Positions 34,503 through 45,900 of a stretch of DNA of 64,000 nt are shown piece by piece; position 1 is the stretch's first letter; the number at the start of each line of letters is the position of its first letter. The stretch comes from Pleurodeles waltl (taxonomy: Eukaryota > Chordata > Amphibia > Caudata > Salamandridae). Under the pieces are notes generated by a model, which worked only from the letters and a program-made list of their open reading frames with translations, was not told the origin of the DNA and searched no databases. The stretch covers positions 653,873,717-653,937,716 of the forward strand of contig NC_090446.1 in assembly GCF_031143425.1 (NCBI RefSeq), in the 5' to 3' direction. Position numbers and translations under genes: made by a program.

Positions 34503-35103
34503 GGGGGTCATTCTGACATCGGCGGTAAAAGGCCCTTACCGCCGGTCAGAAGTCCGCCATTCTACCGCCGCGGCCGCGGTAAACCGCCACGGTCATTCTG
34601 ACCACCAACTGTGAAACTGCCAAAAATCCAACATCCAAGGAAGGCCGCCTCATCAGCGGGCCGCGGAAAACTGGAGATGACCAAACCTCCACCGTCACGC
34701 CAACACAAACACGCCCATGCCATTCTGACCCACGAATCCACGCGGCGGTCTTTTAACCACGGTATTCCATTGGCGGTACACACCGCTGCACTCAAAATAC
34801 ACACACAGCTCCAAAACACAGCCACATTGGACAATTTGAAATACACACACCTGACACACATACAAACAACACTCCCACACATCCAATCAACTATAAAACA
34901 CACACCCACATCACCCACAAACCCCCACTAGTTGGAAATCGGAGAGAAGGAGATAGAGATAGAGAGAGCGAGCACAGCAAACGAAAACCCCAACACACAC
35001 AGGAACTCACCTTCATCACCCACACCACATTTACGCACACATCACCACATATCACCACGCACATCACCACAAACACCACCCCACACCTCATCCACACCAC
35101 CCC

Positions 35104-36599
35104 ATGGCACCCCAAAGACACCCCAGGTTCTCGGACCAAGAACTCAGGATCATGGTGGAGGAAATTATAAGGGTTGAGCCCCAGCTCTTCGGCACACAGG
35201 TGCAGCACACCACTATAGCAAGGAAGCCTGAGCTATGGCAAAGGATCGTAGACAGGGTCAACGCTGTGGGACAGCATCCCAGAAATCGGGAAGATATCAG
35301 AAAGCGATGGAACGAACTACGGGGGAAGGTGCGCTCGATGGTGTCGCGACACAACATCGCTGTGCAGAAGACTGGCGGCGGACCCCCACCCACTCCACCC
35401 CAATTCACTGCATGGGAGCAAGAGGTAGTAAACATCCTGCATCCTGATGGCCTCGCTGGAGTACACGGAGGAATGGACTCTGGTAAGTCGAATCTCAACT
35501 ACTTCACCCCCCCCAACCACCAGCATGCCAACCCCCCCCCCTCACCCCCAATCTCAACCCCCCAGCACACAACCTCCCTGCCAATGTCTCACCAGCACAA
35601 CCCACCCTAAACAACACCAACCCCTGAATGCCAACACAAACCATAGACAGCCACCACCAAAGCATGACCATTGCACATACCCATACACCTCCCCCCCCCC
35701 CACAACACCTCCCACAAGGGAATGCCAGCACTGGGGGACAAGGGCACTCAAAATGCACGCCATGGCACACACAGAAACAATAACCATACTCCTTTACCCC
35801 TGCAGGGCCCGAACGCCAACACACCGCCACAGAGGGTCCAGATTTGTCCATCCCACCTCCAGAACAGGCCCCCAGCGAGGAGAGCAGCTCTGTCGACCTA
35901 GAACCTGATGACCAGCCCGGACCATCGGGGACCTCTGGACAGTCGGTTCCCCACACACAGACACAGGCCACAGCAGACACAACCCCCTCTGGGAACACCA
36001 GCACAGCTCCCACCCAGCGGGCACATGCCTCTGTCTCGCGGACGCGTCAATCAGCGGTGTGTCCGCCACTACAGGGCACCCAGGCTGACCCAACACCCCA
36101 ACAACAACAGGGACCTGGGGGAAGTGGTAGTGGGCACACCGTCCAGGGGACAGAGGCCCGGGGAAACAGGGCAACTGGGAGGGCTGCTGTGCGACAGGGG
36201 GGGGAGGACAGGCCCAGGGAACCGACTCTCCAAGAGGCCCTCACCACCATCATGGGAGCATACCATCACTCCCAGGAGACGATGGCGACGGTACTGGCCA
36301 GGTTCACCGAGATCCAGGCACAGCAGGAGGAATGGTACATGGGGTTCAGCAATGAACTCAGGAACATCGCTACCGCTATGGGGACCATAGTCCATGCCCT
36401 CAACCGGATAGAAACCACATTGCGGGACCATGTGGCACCACAAAGGGCCCCTGTCACTAGCCAGGAACAGCCTACCACCTCCGCCGGCGCTAGTGGTCAG
36501 GAGGCCCCCACAGAACGACAGGCCCCCAGAACCCCACCTCCTGCTGAAGAACAACCACCCCGCAAGAGGAACCTGAGATCTCACAGGAAGACAGAGTAG
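35104..36599 (+). CDS. Gene A, Myb/SANT-like Harbinger accessory protein, intact (H4)
   Basis: Join of 35104-35482 and 35806-36599 = 391 codons with the stop (390 residues). Donor ctctg|gtaagt, acceptor cctgcag|, phase 1. Residues 9-80 form a Myb/SANT-like domain (F9, W45, W69 in RKRWNEL) of the type found with Harbinger transposases and in NAIF1/MSANTD proteins. Residues 90-265 are Pro, Ser and Gln rich (a QQQQ run). Residues about 270-335 are predicted helical (IMGAYHHSQETMATVLAR onward), likely for oligomerising. The end (377-390) is basic, PRKRNLRS, a probable nuclear signal. Likely role: DNA binding at element ends and transposase recruitment (inference from two-gene Harbingers). TATA box at 34892 and AATAAA at 36813. 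The only intact gene A in the window. Confidence 0.9.
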
Positions 36600-38299
36600 G
36601 ATGCCAAGACCCCCGCCAGCATAAGATACCCCCTGATGTCATCCCACTGTCCCACAGTATCACCCTGTCCAACCTTGAACTGCCCCTGCTCCATCCTTCC
36701 ACAGGCATATGGAAAATGCACCTGTGAAACTGAGAACTGGGCTCTGCCATGGACATTACTCCACCCTCACCCATCACCGTTTTAATATCATGTACCAATA
36801 TCTAGCACTAAAAATAAATCACTCATTGCACTGAAATCATTCTGGAGTCATGCTGTATTATTTACAAATGTATAACACATTACTGATAAATAATGTTCTG
36901 TTATTTTTGTGATGACAACATACCGATGTCAATAAGCATTAGTCCATGGGCTAACCAAGCAGAAGTCACGCAGTGGGTCATACAGAACTGAAAAGGGAAG
37001 GGAAAATCAAACATCAGTTTAAAAGAACTTGGGGGAAATACACAAAGTAAAGATGCAGGGGGCATTCAGTAAATGTTAAATGGATTGGGTGATTCTTACC
37101 AGTGTGCTACTGAAAATACTGTTGGATAACTCTGTCCCTGTTGTCTGGGTCGTCCTCTTCGTCTTCCTCCTCTTCACTCTCCGCAGGCTCCACAGCTGCT
37201 TCAACACCACCATCTGGACCATCCTCCTGCAGGAAAGGCACCTGACGTCGCAATGCCAGATTGTGAAGCATACAGCAGGCCACGATGATCTGGCACACCT
37301 TCTTTGGTGAGTACATCAGGGATCCCCCTGTCATATGCAGGCACCTAAACCTGGCCTTCAGGAGGCCAAAGGTTCTTTCTATGATCCTCCTAGTTCGCCC
37401 ATGGGCCTCATTGTACCGTTCCTCTGCCCTGGTCCGGGGATTCCTCACTGGGGTCAATAGCCAAGGCAGGTTGGGGTAACCAGAGTCACCAATTAGCCAC
37501 ACACGTTGTCTCTGTAGCTGTTCCATCACATAAGAGATGCTGCTATTACGCATCACATACGCGTCATGCACTGACCCAGGGAACTTTGCATTCACATGGG
37601 AGATGTACTGGTCAGCCAAACAGACCACCTGGACGTTCATAGAATGGTAACTTTTCCTGTTTCTGTACACCTGCTCATCGTCTTTTGGGGGTACTAAAGC
37701 CACATGGGTCCCTTCAATGGCACCAATTATGTTGGGGATATGTCCAAGGGCATAAAAATCACCCTTCACAGTGGCCAACTCAACCTCCTCAGGGAATACA
37801 ATGTAGCTCCGCATGTGTTTCGTCAGGGCAGACAACACTCTAGACAACATTTTTGAAAACATAGGCTGAGACATTCCAGATGACATGGCCACTGTTGTCT
37901 GGAATGAGCCACTTGCCAAAAAATGGAGGACTGACAGAACCTGCACTAGAGGGGGAATTCCTGTGGGTTGGCGGATGGGTGACATCAGGGCTGGCTCCAG
38001 CTGGGCACACAGTTCATGTATAGTGGCTCGGTCAAGTCGGTATCGTAGTATGATATGGCGTTCTTCCATTGTTCTTCCATTGTCAACAGGTCCACCAGCG
38101 GTCGGTACACGCAAGGATTCATCCTTCTCCTCGCAAGTCCCAGCGGACGGTGCCTAGGAAGGACAACATGGAGCACAGAGTCAAGCAAATCACAGGTACG
38201 TTCACCACAGCATGCCGAGCACACGGTTATCTATGTATTGAAAGGCGTGTATGTGTGGCAATGCAAGGCCTAGGCCTGTGTGACGCAGTACAAAATATG

Positions 38300-38520
38300 C
38301 CATGTGGGCCCTTGAAATGGCGGCTGCCTGACCTGTGAAGTGGGACAATGGGATGTGAGGTCAATGCGCTGGCGTGGCACACCGTGGCGGTAGGCGGTCG
38401 AAGACCGCTATACGAAGCCGCATTGGCTAACATTGAAGCCTATGGGTTTCAGGAGCCAATGACGAGGTGCGCCGGCCGTCGCGGTACGCACCGCCGCGGG
38501 CGTGACCGCCATTTTCTATC
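38300..38520 (+). promoter_or_regulatory. Central promoter region of gene C, H4
   Basis: GAAATGGCGGC near 38316 (YY1-like core), ATTGG near 38423, CCAAT near 38456, and clustered ggcggt/accgcc motifs near 38390-38510, in the same order as in H1. Confidence 0.5.
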
Positions 38521-38602
38521 TGCTTAATCACTCGAGACCTGATCATCCACAGGAGAGGACCTATACTGCAAGTGCTGCTGTGACCTCGGTCTGGAAGTGA
38601 CA

Positions 38603-41148
38603 ATGGCTGCTGCGACTGGGGAAAGGGCCCCTGCCTTCACTGCGGAGGAGTTGGAGAAACTTGTGGATGTGGTCCTCCCCCAGTATGCGTTACTCTACGG
38701 TCCTCCAGACCAACAGGTAAGTACACTGGGTGCACATTGAATGGGCTATGCCTGTGTGGAGTGGGGTGGATGTAAGTTGGTGGGGTGGGGGGCGAATGAG
38801 GAGTGCAACGCACAACAGATGAGAGCATGTGCCATATGGCAAGGTTGGGGAGGGGGGGCCAATCGCATCTAACATGCAGAAAATTTATGATTTTTTCCTT
38901 CCCACCCTGTACATGTCAAATAGGTCAGCGCCCATCAGAAAGTGGACATTTGGCGTGCCATCGCCAAGGAAGTCCGGGCCCTGGGGGTCCACGTCAGACG
39001 GGGCACCCACTGCCGCAAGAGGTGGGAGGACATCCGCCGCGGGACCAGGAAGACCGCCGAGTCACTGCTGGGGATGGCCTCCCAACCTAGGAGGGGTGCC
39101 AGTCGTACCCTGACCCCCCTGATGTCCCGGATCCTGGCGGCGGCCTACCCTGATTTGGATGGGTGCTTGAGGACATCACAGCAGACACAAGGGGGTGAGT
39201 ATCAGCACAATCTGCTATCTCTCTGCGCAGTGGAGGCGTCTGGGTGGGGGAGGAGGGTTGTGGGTGACATTAGGCCAGGGCGCTTTCTGTAGTGTAGTCC
39301 TCTCCTTTAGGCATGGCCCTGTGCTCCCGGCCCCCCCACCTCTGTAGGGTGACAAGTACAGCTATCGATGGTCCAGCATCACACATTGTCGTCTCTAGAC
39401 CTGTTGTCCTAGTCAGAAGTACTGAGTAGTGTACCCCGAATGCGCGGCTTAGTGCATGAGGCTCCTGTGTCTGTCCTCTCTGCCAACGGTGTTGACATTG
39501 CATGCACTCAACCTGGTCTTCGTTTTTCTCCCCCCACCCTTCTTCATCTTCTTGTGCATGTGTGCATTAGCATCATCAGGCGGAGGAGAATTGGCATCGG
39601 AGCACGAGGGAGCTGCAAGTAACAAGGCCCCGGTGGGCCCAGGAACTGACACCGAGGGCACCAGTGATCCGGAGGGCGAGGGGAGCACCACAACGGGGAC
39701 CGGTGGTGACACCAGCGACACCGACACATCCTCGGATGGGAGCTCCCTAGCGGTGGCGGCAACATCCGGGCCCCCGCCTCTACAGGTACAGCTGCCACCC
39801 AGCGCACCAGCCCCGCCCTCCCAGCAGCCCCTCAGCCTACGCTCCGTGCCCGCTCGCCCAGGAAGGCGGGCGTCTCCTTCGCCCCAGGCACCTCAGCCCC
39901 TGCCCCTGTCACCCCTGCTGCCCTCAGTGAGGAGGTCATTGACCTCCTTCAGACCATCATTGTTGGGCAGACTACCCTTTTGAATGCCATCCAGGGGGTA
40001 GAAAGGGAGGTGCATCGGAGCAATGCCTACCTGGAGGACATTCATTCGGGTCAGGCTGCCCATCAACGATCGTTCAATGCTCTGGCCTCAGCACTGACGG
40101 CAGCCATTGTCCCTGTTTCCAGCCTCCCTCTTCTGACTGCCTCCAGCCTGTCTCTGTCTCCTGTTCCTCAGCCTATCCCATCCACACCATCAGACCAGCC
40201 TGCACACACCTCAACACCCAAGGGCAGCTCATCCAGACACAAGCACCACAGAACCCACAAGCATTCATGCAAGCAACACCCAGATGCAAACATTCCAACA
40301 GTCACTACCACCTCTGTGTCGCCCTCCTCCTCGTCTCCCTCCTCCCTCCCTGTGACGTCTACACTCACACCTGCATGCACACCACCATCAGCCAGTGCTT
40401 CCATCACCAGCACACCCTCCAGTACAGTCCGCACACGTGCAGTCACCACCCCCACTACCATTTACACGTCCCCTGTGTCCTCTCCCACTGTGTCTGTCAC
40501 CCCCTCTTCCAACACACACAAACGTAGGCAGACACCCACCCAACAGCCATCCACCTCACGACAGCCTCCAGCACAAGCACCTGCACCCAAAGACAGCACA
40601 CCTGACTCTCCTACAACCACATCCTCTTCCTCCACTCCCATCACCACTCCTCCTACCCTTTACCTTGGTCCTAAAAAAGTTTTCCTCGCTAATCTTGACC
40701 TCTTTCCCTCCACTGACCCACCCCCTCCATCTGCAAAGAGTCCCAAGAGCACCTCAGCCACCACCAGCCCAGCTTCGAGTGTCACTGTGGTGCATGGGTT
40801 CTGGAGTCCACCCTTTGCCAGCAGTGACACTTCAATCAGCAGCAAGGGGACAGCCAGCCCCCCCCAGGCAAGAGGACCCGGAAACTAAAGGGCCGCCGTG
40901 AGAGGACTGACACGGCTGCCCCCAAGGAGCAAAGTTCGCCCACTTCACCAGCCACAACATCTAGGGGAGGCAAGGGCCCGAGAGCCCCATCTAAGGAGTG
41001 AAAGGGCAGCAGGGCGGAGAAGTCAGCCAGCAGGAGCGCGGAGCAGGAGGGGCCCACAAGCCCCATCCCGGGTGTTAGGGAGGACACCAAAGGGCCCAGG
41101 ACTCCGTCACCGAAGGGTCCAGCAACAGCACGGTCGGAGGGCGACTGA
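38603..41148 (+). pseudogene. Gene C, second Myb/SANT-like protein (H4)
   Basis: Exons 38603-38716 (ATG present, 114 bp), 38924-39194 (271 bp) and 39571 onward. The SANT-like part is complete (FTAEELEKLVD; VDIWRAIAK; CRKRWEDIRR). In exon 3 a 17-base stretch before ggtacag (about 39770-39785) is 18 bases in H1 and H5, so the frame changes: the spliced frame ends at 39983, while the conserved frame continues 39980-40888. A missing C in the run near 40861-40869 and a TGA near 41001 break the end. The ancestral stop is TGA at 41146-41148, just before the 33-bp array. The SANT-only form (to 39983) would still be translatable. Confidence 0.8.
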
Positions 41149-41191
41149 GCAGGGAGTCCAGGCCAGGTCTGGCTCCCTTGACTTACTGGAC

Positions 41192-43305
41192 GAGCACCGC
41201 TGAACAGGGCCCCGCCGTGCAGAAGAGCACCGCTGAACAGGGCCCCGCCGTGCAGAAGAGCACCGCTGAAGAGGGCCCCGCCGTGCAGGAGAGCACCGCT
41301 GAAGAGGGCCCCGCCGTGCAGGAGAGCACCGCTGAAGAGGGCCCCGCCGTGCAGAGGAGCACCGCTGAACAGGGCCCCGCCGTGCAGAAGAGCACCGCTG
41401 AACAGGGCCCCGCCGTGCAGAAGAGCACCGCTGAAGAGGGCCCCGCCGTGCAGAAGAGCACCGCTGAAGAGGGCCCCGCCGTGCAGAAGAGCACCGCTGA
41501 AGAGGGCCCCGCCGTGCAGAAGAGCACCGCTGAAGAGGGCCCCGCCGTGCAGAAGAGCACCGCTGAAGAGGGCCCCGCCGTGCAGAAGAGCACCGCTGAA
41601 GAGGGCCCCGCCGTGCAGAAGAGCACCGCTGAAGAGGGCCCCGCCGTGCAGAAGAGCACCGCTGAAGAGGGCCCCGCCGTGCAGAGGAGCACCGCTGAAC
41701 AGGGCCCCGCCGTGCAGAAGAGCACCGCTGAAGAGGGCCCCACCGTGCAGAAGAGCACCGCTGAAGAGGGCCCCGCCGTGCAGAAGAGCACCGCTGAAGA
41801 GGGCCCCGCCGTGCAGAGGAGCACCGCTGAACAGGGCCCCGCCGTGCAGAAGAGCACCGCTGAAGAGGGCCCCGCCGTGCAGAGGAGCACCGCTGATGAG
41901 GGCCCCGCCGTGCAGAAGAGCACCGCTGAAGAGGGCCCCGCCGTGCAGAAGAGCACCGCTGAACAGGGCCCTGCCGTGCAGAAGAGCACCGCTGAACAGG
42001 GCCCCGCCGTGCAGAAGAGCACCGCTGAAGAGGGCCCCGCCGTGCAGAAGAGCACCGCTGAAGAGGGCCCCGCCGTGCAGAGGAGCACCGCTGAACAGGG
42101 CCCCGCCGTGCAGAGGAGCACCGCTGAACAGGGCCCCGCCGTGCAGAAGAGCACCGCTGAAGAGGGCCCCGCCGTGCAGAAGAGCACCGCTGAGGAGGGC
42201 CCCGCCGTGCAGAAGAGCACCGCTGAAGAGGGCCCCGCCGTGCAGAAGAGCACCGCTGAAGAGGGCCCGCCGTGCAGAAGAGCACCGCTGAAGAGGGCCC
42301 CGCCGTGCAGAAGAGCACCGCTGAACAGGGCCCCGCCGTGCAGAAGAGCACCGCTGAAGAGGGCCCCGCCGTGCAGAAGCGCACCGCTGAAGAGGGCCCC
42401 GCCGTGCAGAGGAGCACCGCTGAACAGGGCCCCGCCGTGCAGAAGAGCACCGCTGAAGAGGGCCCCACCGTGCAGAAGAGCACCGCTGAAGAGGGCCCCG
42501 CCGTGCAGAAGAGCACCGCTGAAGAGGGCCCCGCCGTGCAGAGGAGCACCGCTGAACAGGGCCCCGCCGTGCAGAAGAGCACCGCTGAAGAGGGCCCGCA
42601 GTGCAGAGGAGCACCGCTGAAGAGGGCCCCGCCGTGCAGAGGAGCACCGCTGAACAGGGCCCCGCCGTGCAGAAGAGCACCGCTGAACATGGCCCCGCCG
42701 TGCAGAAGAGCACCGCTGATGAGGGCCCCGCCGTGCAGAAGAGCACCGCTGAAGAGGGCCCCGCCGTGCAGAAGAGCACCGCTGAACAGGGCCCTGCCGT
42801 GCAGAAGAGCACCGCTGAAGAGGGCCCCGCCGTGCAGAAGAGCACCGCTGAAGAGGGCCCCGCCGTGCAGAGGAGCACCGCTGAACAGGGCCCGCCGTGC
42901 AGAAGAGCACCGCTGAAGAGGGCCCCGCCGTGCAGAAGAGCACCGCTGAAGAGGGCCCCGCCGTGCAGAAGAGCACCGCTGAAGAGGGCCCCGCCGTGCA
43001 GAAGAGCACCGCTGAACAGGGCCCCGCCGTGCAGAAGAGCACCGCTGAACAGGGCCCCGCCGTGCAGAAGAGCACCGCTGAAGAGGGCCCCGCCGTGCAG
43101 AGGAGCACCGTTGAACAGGGCCCGCCGTGCAGAAGAGCACCGCTGAACAGGGCCCCGCCGTGCAGAAGAGCACCGCTGAACAGGGCCCCGCCGTGCAGAG
43201 GGGCACCGCTGAAGAGGGCCAGCCGTGCAGAGGAGCACCGCTGAACAGGGCCCCGCCGTGCAGAAGAGCACCGCTGAACAGGGCCCCGCCGTGCAGAAGA
43301 GCACC
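41192..43305 (+). repeat. Expanded 33-bp minisatellite, H4 block 1 (~64 copies)
   Basis: Unit: agcaccgctgaagagggccc then cgccgtgcagaag (33 bp), with two main variants at one site (gaagag / gaacag) and aag or agg at the end. About 64 units over 2.1 kb, ~70% GC. A few units have lost one C (near 42266, 42597, 42890 and 43120), shifting the reading phase. Because 33 is divisible by 3, several frames on both strands are open for hundreds of codons. I read these as by-products of the repeat, since the array lies after the ancestral gene C stop. Confidence 0.93.
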
Positions 43306-43915
43306 GGTCCGCTGGGCCCTTCCTGTCAAGCACCGCTCCGCTGGGCCCTTCATCGCAAGCACCGCTCCGCTGGGCCCTTCCTGTCAAGCACCGCTCCGCT
43401 GGGCCCTTCATCGCAAGCACCGCTCCGCTTGGCCCTTCATCGCAAGCACCGCTCCGCTGGGCCCGTCCTGTCAAGCACCGCTCCGCTAGGCCCTTCATCG
43501 CAAGCACCGCTCCGCTGGGCCCTTCCTGTCAAGCACCGCTCTGCTGGGCCCTTCCTGTCAAGCACCGCTCCGCTGGGCCCTTCCTGTCAAGCACCGCTCC
43601 GCTGGGCCCCGGCGTCTCAAGCACCGCTCCGCTGGGCCCCGCCATCTCAAGCACCGCTCCGCTGGGCCCCGCCGTCTCAAGCACCGCTCCGCTGGGCCCT
43701 TCCTGTCAAGCACCGCTCCGCTGGGCCCCGCCGTCTCAAGCACCGCTCCGCTGGGCCCCGCCGTCTCAAGCACCGCTCCGCTGGGCCCCGCCGTCTCAAG
43801 CACCGCTCCGCTGGGCCCTTCCTGTCAAGCACCACTCCGCTGGGTCCCGAAGTCTCAAGCACCGCTCCGCTGGGCCCCGCCGTCTCAAGCACCGCTCCGC
43901 TGGGCCCTTCCTGCA
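43306..43915 (+). repeat. 29/30-bp minisatellite, H4 block 1, second part
   Basis: About 20 units of caccgctccgctgggccc followed by ttcctgtcaag, ttcatcgcaag or cgccgtctcaag. Very like the second part of the H1 array (8070-8574), so this sub-array predates the H1/H4 split while the 33-bp part expanded in H4. Confidence 0.9.
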
Positions 43916-43984
43916 TGCACTGTTAACGGTTCACTGTGCCCACCATGCCTCCTCCTTGACCAGTGGGGACTGTAATCCACCTGA

Positions 43985-44145
43985 TGGACTGTGGCTTTGC
44001 ACTCCCCAGGATGGCACAGTGGGCAACCCACCCACTTGTGAGACTTGAGAGACTGTGGCTTTGCACTCCCCAGGAGGGAACAGTGGGCAACCCACCTACT
44101 GTAGAGACTTGAGAGACTGTGGCTTTGCACTCCCCAGGATGGCAC
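43985..44145 (+). repeat. Minisatellite block 3 of H4 (~60-bp units)
   Basis: Three copies of the gactgtggctttgcactc unit, followed by the transposase first-exon region. Confidence 0.87.
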
Positions 44146-45046
44146 AGTAGGCATGGTGGCCCCTTCGTGGTTCTGGCGTCGTGGACTCATGTGGCTGTGG
44201 TGCCCCCCCCCTTCCCTTCCCCCTGAGGTGCCTGTTGTTTTTTCATCAGATGCCCCTGCAGTGTTCTCTCCAGAGGACTCAGGTCTCCTGTGTGGGCTTT
44301 GCCCTTGTGTTGTTACACTTTGGCCCACGGACACTTCGATTTTCTTTTGATGTGCAGGACTAATTGCCTCGGTTATCCATTGCACTGTATATAGACTTAT
44401 TTTGATATTGATTTTTTGGCTAGTTGACCATAACTTTTCAGAGCCTATTTTGTACATAAATTTTTATTCACAATTTAATTATGTCTTTGCATTTATCAGG
44501 GTGGTTTGGGTGGTGTCACTGTGACTTGTTGCTCTGCATTGGTGTGTACATAGTTTGGGGGGGTGGGGGTCGCATATGTGTGTGCCGTAAGCTTTCCTCC
44601 TCCCCCCTCCCGTGTGTCGTAGGCGCAGTACTCACCGTTGTTGTCTGCGCCGGTGTTCGTACTCGTGGTAGATGAGCAGGTAGACGAGAGCAGGTAGTAT
44701 GTTTAATTCGGGTTCCATGCTGTCCTCCTTCCTCGTGGAGTGCGTAGAGGTGAGCGTTTTCCCGTTCGTAGTCTGTTTCCGCCGTGTTTTTATCGGCGGG
44801 GCTCCCGCCCCGGAAAAGTTGGCGGATTGGTGAGTTATGATACTGTGGGCGGTACATTGTCTGCCGCCTGCCTGTTGGCGGTGACCGCCGCGCTGTTTGT
44901 CTGTACCGCCGTGGCGGGCGGAGTGTTAATGTGGCGGGCTGTGTTGGCGGTTCCCGCCAGGGTCAGAATTCCATTTTTTGGACCGCCAGCCTGTTGGCGG
45001 GTTGGCCGCCGCTTTATCACCGACCGCCAGGGTTAGAATCACCCCC

Positions 45047-45341
45047 TTTATGTTTTTAGTTTCAAAAGAGGAATGTAGGTTGGGTGTACCTTTTCTTTGC
45101 GCACTTCAAAGCTGTGGATTTCTTTTCTTTTGCTGAAGAACATCGAACATCTGGATCAGTTTAATGTTAGACTTCACTTTTCTGTTAAATATTGGTAGCT
45201 TGTTTTGAATCCCACATAAGAACAGATTGACAGCTGTAAAGACAAACTCTCAAAGCTCTTTCAGTTTGAAGACACTGCCTCAGAGGGGACAAGTTGTGCA
45301 GAAGTTTTTAACATAACTATTTTTGTCACATTAATATTTTT
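45047..45341. other. Host spacer between H4 and the LINE
   Basis: No gene seen. 45047-45049 is the H4 target duplication and 45325-45341 one side of the LINE target duplication. Confidence 0.5.
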
Positions 45342-45900
45342 TTGTTAATTGTTTATTTATGCATAGAAAATAACACATATAATTGTGCACTACATTATAG
45401 CAGATTACATTTAGGGGGAAATTACAGTCAGCAGACTGGCCGATGGCAGTACCAATTTGAGACCACACATTATGCTCTGACCTAGTAAGCATAGTGAAAT
45501 AAAACATTTATGGTACTAGACTAGGTCGAAGCCAACCACTGCATACTCAGTAGTTACATTGATTAGCAGCGCCAACCTCTACAAATTCAGTGCAGTACAT
45601 TTCAATACATTAACTATCAAACAAACAGAACACTGTGATTATAGCGAGCACTGACAGAACAGAAGATAGTACAACAAATGTCCATATGACATCGAAGGCA
45701 TCACGCACACGCGGCCAAGGGGGGACGCCCGGTGGGGACAACTGGACAACAGTCCATACACAAGTCTGGGACGAAGATGAGGAGGAGGTCCACTCATGAC
45801 GATCCCCACATCAAAAGCCAACCCTGGAAACACACCCACCATAAAACCCCAAAACTCACAGCTATGCCTCTATAACCCCCAAACTCATTCCTTGAATGGC

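Larger units (their letters stand above)
37107..44718 (-). pseudogene. Gene B, Harbinger transposase, frameshift and D-to-E (H4)
   Basis: Exon 1 is 44718-44636 (83 bp; MEPEL start, Arg-rich end, donor GTGAGT). The main exon is 38153-37107 after ccttcctag. The first intron (6.5 kb) is the largest of the five because it includes the expanded minisatellite. An 11-bp direct duplication (ttcttccattg, about 38061-38083) shifts the frame just after the Arg-rich N-terminus. Beyond it 335 codons are open. The first catalytic motif reads GAIEGTHV rather than GAIDGTHV; the second (GDSGYP) and third (RIIERTFG) are kept. No 99-bp intron, as in H1. Confidence 0.85.
34503..45046 (+). mobile_element. Harbinger copy H4 (10.5 kb, longest copy)
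   Basis: Starts GGGGGTCATT and ends aatcaccccc, flanked by TTT (34500-34502, 45047-45049). It is closest to H1 in gene sequence: both lack the 99-bp transposase intron. The extra length is the 2.1-kb 33-bp minisatellite. Gene A is intact. The transposase has an 11-bp duplication near its N-terminus and a Glu in place of the first catalytic Asp. Gene C has frameshifts. Confidence 0.93.

Noticed and set aside
41192..43305. Could the 33-bp direct repeats be a CRISPR array?
   Set aside because: Units are contiguous with no unique spacers, and the setting is a eukaryotic transposon. It is a minisatellite.
40836..43507. Minus-strand open frames of 751-822 codons as genes
   Set aside because: They consist almost wholly of the 33- and 29-bp repeats, lie in all three frames at once, and have no start or promoter outside the array.
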